DNA of 9,024 nt from Eubacterium sp. UBA3720. Its GTDB lineage: Bacteria > Bacillota > Clostridia > Lachnospirales > Lachnospiraceae. Within the stretch, counting starts at the first letter, position 1; the number at the start of each line of letters is the position of its first letter. Below, piece by piece: positions 6,323 through 9,024 of the stretch. The position numbers and the translations under genes are program-made. The notes beneath the pieces are model-generated. The model ran no database searches. It saw nothing but the letters and a program-made list of their open reading frames with translations, and was not told where the DNA came from. The DNA is taken from NCBI GenBank assembly GCA_002371335.1, contig DFHP01000034.1, positions 9,023 to 18,046 of the forward strand. Reading direction: 5' to 3'.

Positions 6323-7359
6323 TAATCAATGCCATCTTCTGCCTTTTTCCGAAGCTGCGAATCAATCATCGCAGTGGTAAATGCAGCCTCTCTTCCGCCT
6401 GCGCTGGTCCTCTCTGTTATACAAGGATCATTCCTGAGACTCTGTTCTACCTTCGGTGTTTTATCGATCGCCGTGTGATCTCCGATCCCGAGTACTTCGC
6501 CGGCAACGCCGAGTGAAGCAACCGCGCTGCTGATATCCGACGGTACGATGATCTTCGTCGCACGGCCGTCAGCCACATCTTTCAGAGCCTCTATGCCTTT
6601 AAGTTTCAGAACGCTTTCATTAATACCTGCTGCGGACAGCTTCCTGAGTCCATCCGCTTCGGCCTCATAAACCATCTTTATGGAACGCGCACGACCTTCC
6701 GCCAGTGCGATCTGCGCGTCACGCTCGGCCTCCGCCGCAAGGATCTTTGCCTGCTTATCACCTTCGGCCCTTGATACTACTGCCTCCTGATGAGCTTTCG
6801 CTTCCAGAACGGTCTGCCTTCTCTCACGCTCGGCACGCATCTGTGTCTCCATAACAGCCTGAATAGACGCCGGCGGCTCAATGTTCTTGATCTCAACACG
6901 GGTGACCTTGATTCCCCAGGGATCCGTGGCCATGTCAAGAACTACCTCCATTCGTTTGTTGATCTCATCCCTTCCGGTCAGCGTCTGGTCAAGCTCCATC
7001 TCACCGATGATATTACGGAGAGTAGTGGCTGCCAGATTCTGCAGTCCAACGATAGGATTCTCCGCGCCGTATGTAAACAGTTCCGGATCAAACACCTTAC
7101 AGAAAACGACCGAATCGATCTGCATCGTTACGTTATCCTTTGTGATTACCGGCTGCGGCGGGAAATCCAGAACGCGCTCCTTCAGGCTTACCTTTCTGGA
7201 AATATTCTCGATGATCGGAATCTTCAGATGAAGTCCCGCGCTCCATACGCATTTAAATTTACCAAGACTTTCAATTACATAGGCATGTGCCTGAGGAACC
7301 ATCTTTACGTTTCTCCACAGGAACGCCCCAACCAGGATTATGATGACCAAAATAAGCAT
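6322..7359 (-). CDS. SPFH domain (stomatin/prohibitin/QmcA-like) membrane protein
   Basis: A 345-residue member of the SPFH superfamily, which forms membrane-anchored oligomers linked to lipid microdomains and protease control. One N-terminal membrane segment lies at 1-15. The SPFH domain spans about 20-200, with ESLGKFKCVWSAGLHLKIP (30-48), PPQPVITKDNVTMQIDSVVF (67-86), TTLRNIIGEMELDQTLTGRDEIN (112-134) and WGIKVTRVEIKNIEPP (148-163). Next is an Ala/Glu/Arg-rich coiled coil (about 168-240) with AEG/AEAERDA repeats, then a polar tail from about 290. The length is normal for bacterial stomatin-like proteins. GGAGG (7367-7371) lies 7 nt before the ATG. Bacterial SPFH genes often sit beside an NfeD gene; here the partner is instead an AI-2E permease overlapping by one base. 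The promoter at 7465-7493 is the likely driver of both genes. Confidence 0.93.
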   Translation of the reverse strand: MLILVIIILVGAFLWRNVKMVPQAHAYVIESLGKFKCVWSAGLHLKIPIIENISRKVSLKERVLDFPPQPVITKDNVTMQIDSVVFCKVFDPELFTYGAENPIVGLQNLAATTLRNIIGEMELDQTLTGRDEINKRMEVVLDMATDPWGIKVTRVEIKNIEPPASIQAVMETQMRAERERRQTVLEAKAHQEAVVSRAEGDKQAKILAAEAERDAQIALAEGRARSIKMVYEAEADGLRKLSAAGINESVLKLKGIEALKDVADGRATKIIVPSDISSAVASLGVAGEVLGIGDHTAIDKTPKVEQSLRNDPCITERTSAGGREAAFTTAMIDSQLRKKAEDGID

Positions 7360-7464
7360 TTAAACACCTCCACATTTTGCAAAACAACTCCAGTAAACTG
7401 CCAGTCATCTGACATTTCAGCGATATATAAAACTAATATATACATAACGAAATGTTTCCTGATA

Positions 7465-7493
7465 ATTATATCTCAGAGCATAATTTTTGTGAA
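7465..7493 (-). promoter_or_regulatory. Sigma-A promoter of the SPFH/AI-2E operon
   Basis: Minus strand: -35 TTCACA (7488-7493), 17-nt spacer, -10 TATAAT (7465-7470). The -10 is a perfect match, the -35 matches 5 of 6 bases, and the spacing is ideal. Transcription would start near 7458, giving a leader of about 98 nt before the ATG at 7359. Confidence 0.7.
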
Positions 7494-7517
7494 CTATTTT
7501 AACACTTAATTCACAAA
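7486..7517. promoter_or_regulatory. Candidate operator over the SPFH -35 box
   Basis: A perfect 8-bp inverted repeat, TTTGTGAA (7486-7493) and TTCACAAA (7510-7517), with a 16-nt spacer. The left arm contains the -35 hexamer. A short TTAA-CAC-TTAA dyad (7499-7509) lies inside. This placement suits a dimeric repressor or activator site, but no cognate regulator is encoded in the window. Confidence 0.4.
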
Positions 7518-7587
7518 TATTATCAAAGTGCGTGAGCGGATATCAACTTATTACTTTTTATCGTCAGAGAAAGAGCTCAACGGACAT

Positions 7588-7638
7588 TGCACACCGATGC
7601 ACGGCAGCTTTTCTGCCTTCCTATATGCAGCGGGTGCA
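7588..7638. other. Multi-helix stem-loop of unknown role
   Basis: Nested pairing: TGCAC (7588-7592) with GTGCA (7634-7638), CCG (7594-7596) with CGG (7631-7633), TGCA (7598-7601) with TGCA (7626-7629), and GGCAG (7603-7607) with CTGCC (7613-7617) closing a CTTTT loop. It sits between the dehydrogenase terminator and the SPFH promoter. It could be a small RNA, an attenuating structure or a remnant. The sequence does not decide the strand. Confidence 0.3.
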
Positions 7639-7692
7639 TTCCTCATTAAGATATATTTCATAGAAAAACGACATGATTCCCATGAAATATCA

Positions 7693-7733
7693 AAAGTCCC
7701 GGACAAGCGGCGCAGCCGCCTGTCCGGGACTTT
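7693..7733 (-). terminator. Intrinsic terminator after the inositol dehydrogenase-like gene
   Basis: Perfect 13-bp outer stem AAAGTCCCGGACA (7693-7705) / TGTCCGGGACTTT (7721-7733). The stem continues after one mismatch through GCGGC/GCCGC around a GCA loop. On the minus strand it ends in TTTT. It is 34 nt after the stop at 7768. It is the most stable hairpin in the window and nearly symmetrical. Confidence 0.88.
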
Positions 7734-7767
7734 ATATCATATGCTATGCATGTCCGCAAAGCTTTGA

Positions 7768-8790
7768 TCATAATGTGATAAGTTCGTTTTTGATGAAGGA
7801 TTCTTTACACTTATAAGCGATGTTCGTGGATTTTGTTCCGTCATATACGTTCGGAGTCGCGTTTGCCTCCTTAGCTCCTTTAGCCACATACTCGCAGAAT
7901 ACTTCCATTTCTTTGATGTAAGCGTCTTTCCAGCGAGTGATGAAATCCTGATAGCATTCCTGGCATACGCCGTTCTCGCTGAATACCTGTACAAGAGAAT
8001 CTGCCGGAATAGAACCGATACGAAGCATTCCTTTTGTTCCGAGGATCTCCGTCTCAACTGCGGAACCGTGGGCTGCGGTACGTCCTGCGAAGAAGTATGC
8101 CATTACGTCATTCTCCATCTGGATCAGACAGGACACGTTATCTCCGTCATCCCACTCTTTATACTGCGGGAACTCATAGCAGCCGCCGATCGCCCAGAGT
8201 TTTCTCGGCTCGGAACCTGTCAGCCATCTGATCAGATCGATGTCATGGATGGACATATCGATGAACTGGCCGCCTGAACGGGGAGCATATTCGAGTGTTC
8301 CCTCAATAATAGACCTTGGATCCTGTGAATAGCAGCGTACAAGAACGATATCTCCGATATCGCCGTTTTCGATTTTCTTCTTTGCTACCTGGTAGGAGTG
8401 ATCGAAACGTCTCATGAATCCAAGCATGAATACCTGGTCCGGATGAGCTTCGATGATCGCCTCAGCCTCTTTACATTTCTCAACGGTCTCAGCAAGAGGT
8501 TTCTCGCAGAGCACATGTTTTCCTGCCTCCATGGCGATCCTGATCATATCTACGTGAGATGCTGTATTTGTAAAGATACATACAGCCTCTACCTCAGGAT
8601 CATTGCAGAGATCTTCCGGAGCGCTGTAAACATTCTTTGCGCCGAGTTCTTCAGCCACTTCCTTTGCGCGTGCAATATTTCCGTCGCAGATAGCCACCAG
8701 CTCCATACCGGGAACTCTCGTAGCGATGTTACAAGCATGTGCATAACCCAGACGCCCAACACCAATAACGCCAACTTTCAGTTTTTTCAT
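7768..8790 (-). CDS. Gfo/Idh/MocA oxidoreductase, inositol 2-dehydrogenase (IolG)-like
   Basis: A 340-residue NAD(P)-dependent dehydrogenase, probably cytoplasmic. The N-terminal Rossmann fold carries GVIGVGRLGYAH (7-18) and an acidic residue after the second strand (CDGN, 35-38). EKPLAET (96-102) holds Lys97. DMSIHD (178-183) supplies the Asp178-x3-His182 pair expected to complete the catalytic triad. GFMRRFD (124-130) and GGQFIDMSIHDIDLIRWLTG (173-192) are typical of myo-/scyllo-inositol dehydrogenases, and the length fits (about 340). The likely reaction is oxidation of an inositol to its 2-keto form, but related members act on other sugars, and no iol genes flank it. The open frame extends 43 codons upstream to 8919. 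The ATG at 8790 fits the family N terminus and has AGAGAGG (8800-8806) 9 nt upstream, whereas the longer frame would overlap the promoter. It appears to be a single-gene unit. Confidence 0.85.
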   Translation of the reverse strand: MKKLKVGVIGVGRLGYAHACNIATRVPGMELVAICDGNIARAKEVAEELGAKNVYSAPEDLCNDPEVEAVCIFTNTASHVDMIRIAMEAGKHVLCEKPLAETVEKCKEAEAIIEAHPDQVFMLGFMRRFDHSYQVAKKKIENGDIGDIVLVRCYSQDPRSIIEGTLEYAPRSGGQFIDMSIHDIDLIRWLTGSEPRKLWAIGGCYEFPQYKEWDDGDNVSCLIQMENDVMAYFFAGRTAAHGSAVETEILGTKGMLRIGSIPADSLVQVFSENGVCQECYQDFITRWKDAYIKEMEVFCEYVAKGAKEANATPNVYDGTKSTNIAYKCKESFIKNELITL

Positions 8791-8799
8791 GATAAATAT

Positions 8800-8806
8800 C
8801 CTCTCT
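8800..8806 (-). promoter_or_regulatory. Ribosome binding site that sets the dehydrogenase start
   Basis: AGAGAGG on the minus strand, 9 nt before ATG 8790, immediately ahead of the MKKLKVGVIGVG N terminus expected of this family. No comparable site precedes the upstream in-frame ATG at 8919. Confidence 0.75.
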
Positions 8807-8838
8807 TTACTATCCCTGAATAACGCTTTGTTGTTCCC

Positions 8839-8888
8839 CGATCCCTGCCAGAGCCGGGATCGTTTTAAACAGCTCTCACACAGCTGTT
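8839..8888 (-). promoter_or_regulatory. Two-hairpin leader of the dehydrogenase mRNA
   Basis: On the minus strand, AACAGCT/AGCTGTT (8868-8874 and 8882-8888, 7-nt loop) is followed by CGATCCC/GGGATCG (8839-8845 and 8856-8862, 10-nt loop). Both lie between the predicted start of transcription (near 8901) and the ribosome binding site. I do not recognise a known riboswitch or T-box. The first hairpin has no T-run of terminator type on the minus strand. The second could stop plus-strand transcripts, since TTTT follows it there. Confidence 0.4.
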
Positions 8889-8907
8889 CTTTTGTTTTGT
8901 TGTATTT

Positions 8908-8916
8908 AATATAGCA
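8908..8916 (-). promoter_or_regulatory. Extended -10 promoter of the dehydrogenase gene
   Basis: TGCTATATT on the minus strand: an extended -10 (TG-n) directly joined to TATATT, 5 of 6 to consensus. No clear -35 is visible at the usual spacing, as is common with extended -10 promoters. The predicted start near 8901 leaves a leader of about 110 nt. Confidence 0.45.
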
Positions 8917-9009
8917 CAATTTATAAAATATTTCTTATGAAGATATGTTTTTTGTGTTTTTTTTACAATATTAATAGTTTTAGTTATTTTGCTTTCTTAT
9001 GTCAGGACC

Positions 9010-9024
9010 ACCGGCTTAGCCGGT
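9010..9024. terminator. Hairpin at window edge, possibly a terminator cut by the end
   Basis: ACCGGC (9010-9015) and GCCGGT (9019-9024) form a perfect 6-bp stem with a TTA loop. It may extend beyond the window, so a following T-run cannot be judged. It would suit the end of a neighbouring gene to the right. Confidence 0.35.

Larger units (their letters stand above)
7360..7767. other. Intergenic region between SPFH gene and dehydrogenase
   Basis: 408 bases with no convincing gene. From right to left it holds the dehydrogenase terminator (7693-7733), a 9-bp inverted repeat (ATATTTCAT 7653-7661 / ATGAAATAT 7682-7690), a multi-helix stem-loop (7588-7638), an inverted repeat TTTGTGAA/TTCACAAA (7486-7517) over the -35 box, the SPFH promoter (7465-7493), and a leader of about 100 nt containing AT-rich dyads and the ribosome binding site. 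A 79-codon plus-strand frame at 7528-7767 reads through the terminator hairpin and has no recognisable product, so it is not called. Confidence 0.7.

Noticed and set aside
6790..7509. 239-codon plus-strand open frame
   Set aside because: Mostly antisense to the SPFH gene and runs through its promoter; no domain or start signal.
7528..7767. 79-codon plus-strand open frame in the intergenic region
   Set aside because: No good ribosome binding site, no recognisable product, and it reads through the dehydrogenase terminator hairpin.
8791..8919. 43-codon N-terminal extension of the dehydrogenase
   Set aside because: It overlaps the leader hairpins and the predicted -10 region, and the family N terminus begins at the internal ATG with a proper ribosome binding site.

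Overview
The window looks like a stretch of chromosome from a Gram-positive anaerobe of the Clostridia, most likely a Lachnospiraceae-type gut bacterium. The reasons are strong AGGAGG-like ribosome binding sites, AT-rich intergenic DNA, a transketolase split into two adjacent genes, and a membrane protein that combines a zinc ribbon with a YARHG domain. The taxonomic call is inference. All seven genes lie on the minus strand, so transcription runs right to left. There are no tRNA or rRNA genes, no insertion sequence and no CRISPR array.

Layout in transcription order: (1) 8790-7768, an inositol 2-dehydrogenase-like Gfo/Idh/MocA oxidoreductase, with an extended -10 promoter, a hairpin-rich leader and a strong terminator (7693-7733). 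(2) 7359-5039, a stomatin/prohibitin-type SPFH membrane protein followed by an AI-2E family permease. The two genes share one base (TAATG) and are probably translationally coupled. Their promoter (TTCACA-17-TATAAT) carries an 8-bp inverted repeat over the -35 box. (3) 4891-3058, the transketolase N- and C-terminal subunits, 18-20 nt apart, with their own -10 box and a strong terminator (2966-3015). (4) 2838-2176, a YczE/YitT-like membrane protein. (5) 2027-114, a 637-residue zinc-ribbon/YARHG protein full of tandem and dispersed repeats, with a TTGACG-18-TATGAT promoter.

The genes cover unrelated tasks: sugar oxidation, membrane organisation and transport, the non-oxidative pentose phosphate pathway, and a probable envelope-sensing protein. 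I see no single pathway joining them, and no convincing new multi-gene system. The items most worth checking are the palindrome-rich repeat between the transketolase operon and the yczE-like gene (2876-2966), the candidate operator over the SPFH promoter, the unexplained multi-helix stem-loop at 7588-7638, the two-hairpin leader of the dehydrogenase, and the recurring threonine motif in the zinc-ribbon protein.

Three gene starts are shorter than the longest open frame. The yczE-like gene starts at 2838 rather than GTG 2856. Transketolase N starts at 4891 rather than 4903. The dehydrogenase starts at 8790 rather than 8919. Each choice rests on ribosome-binding-site position and family alignment.
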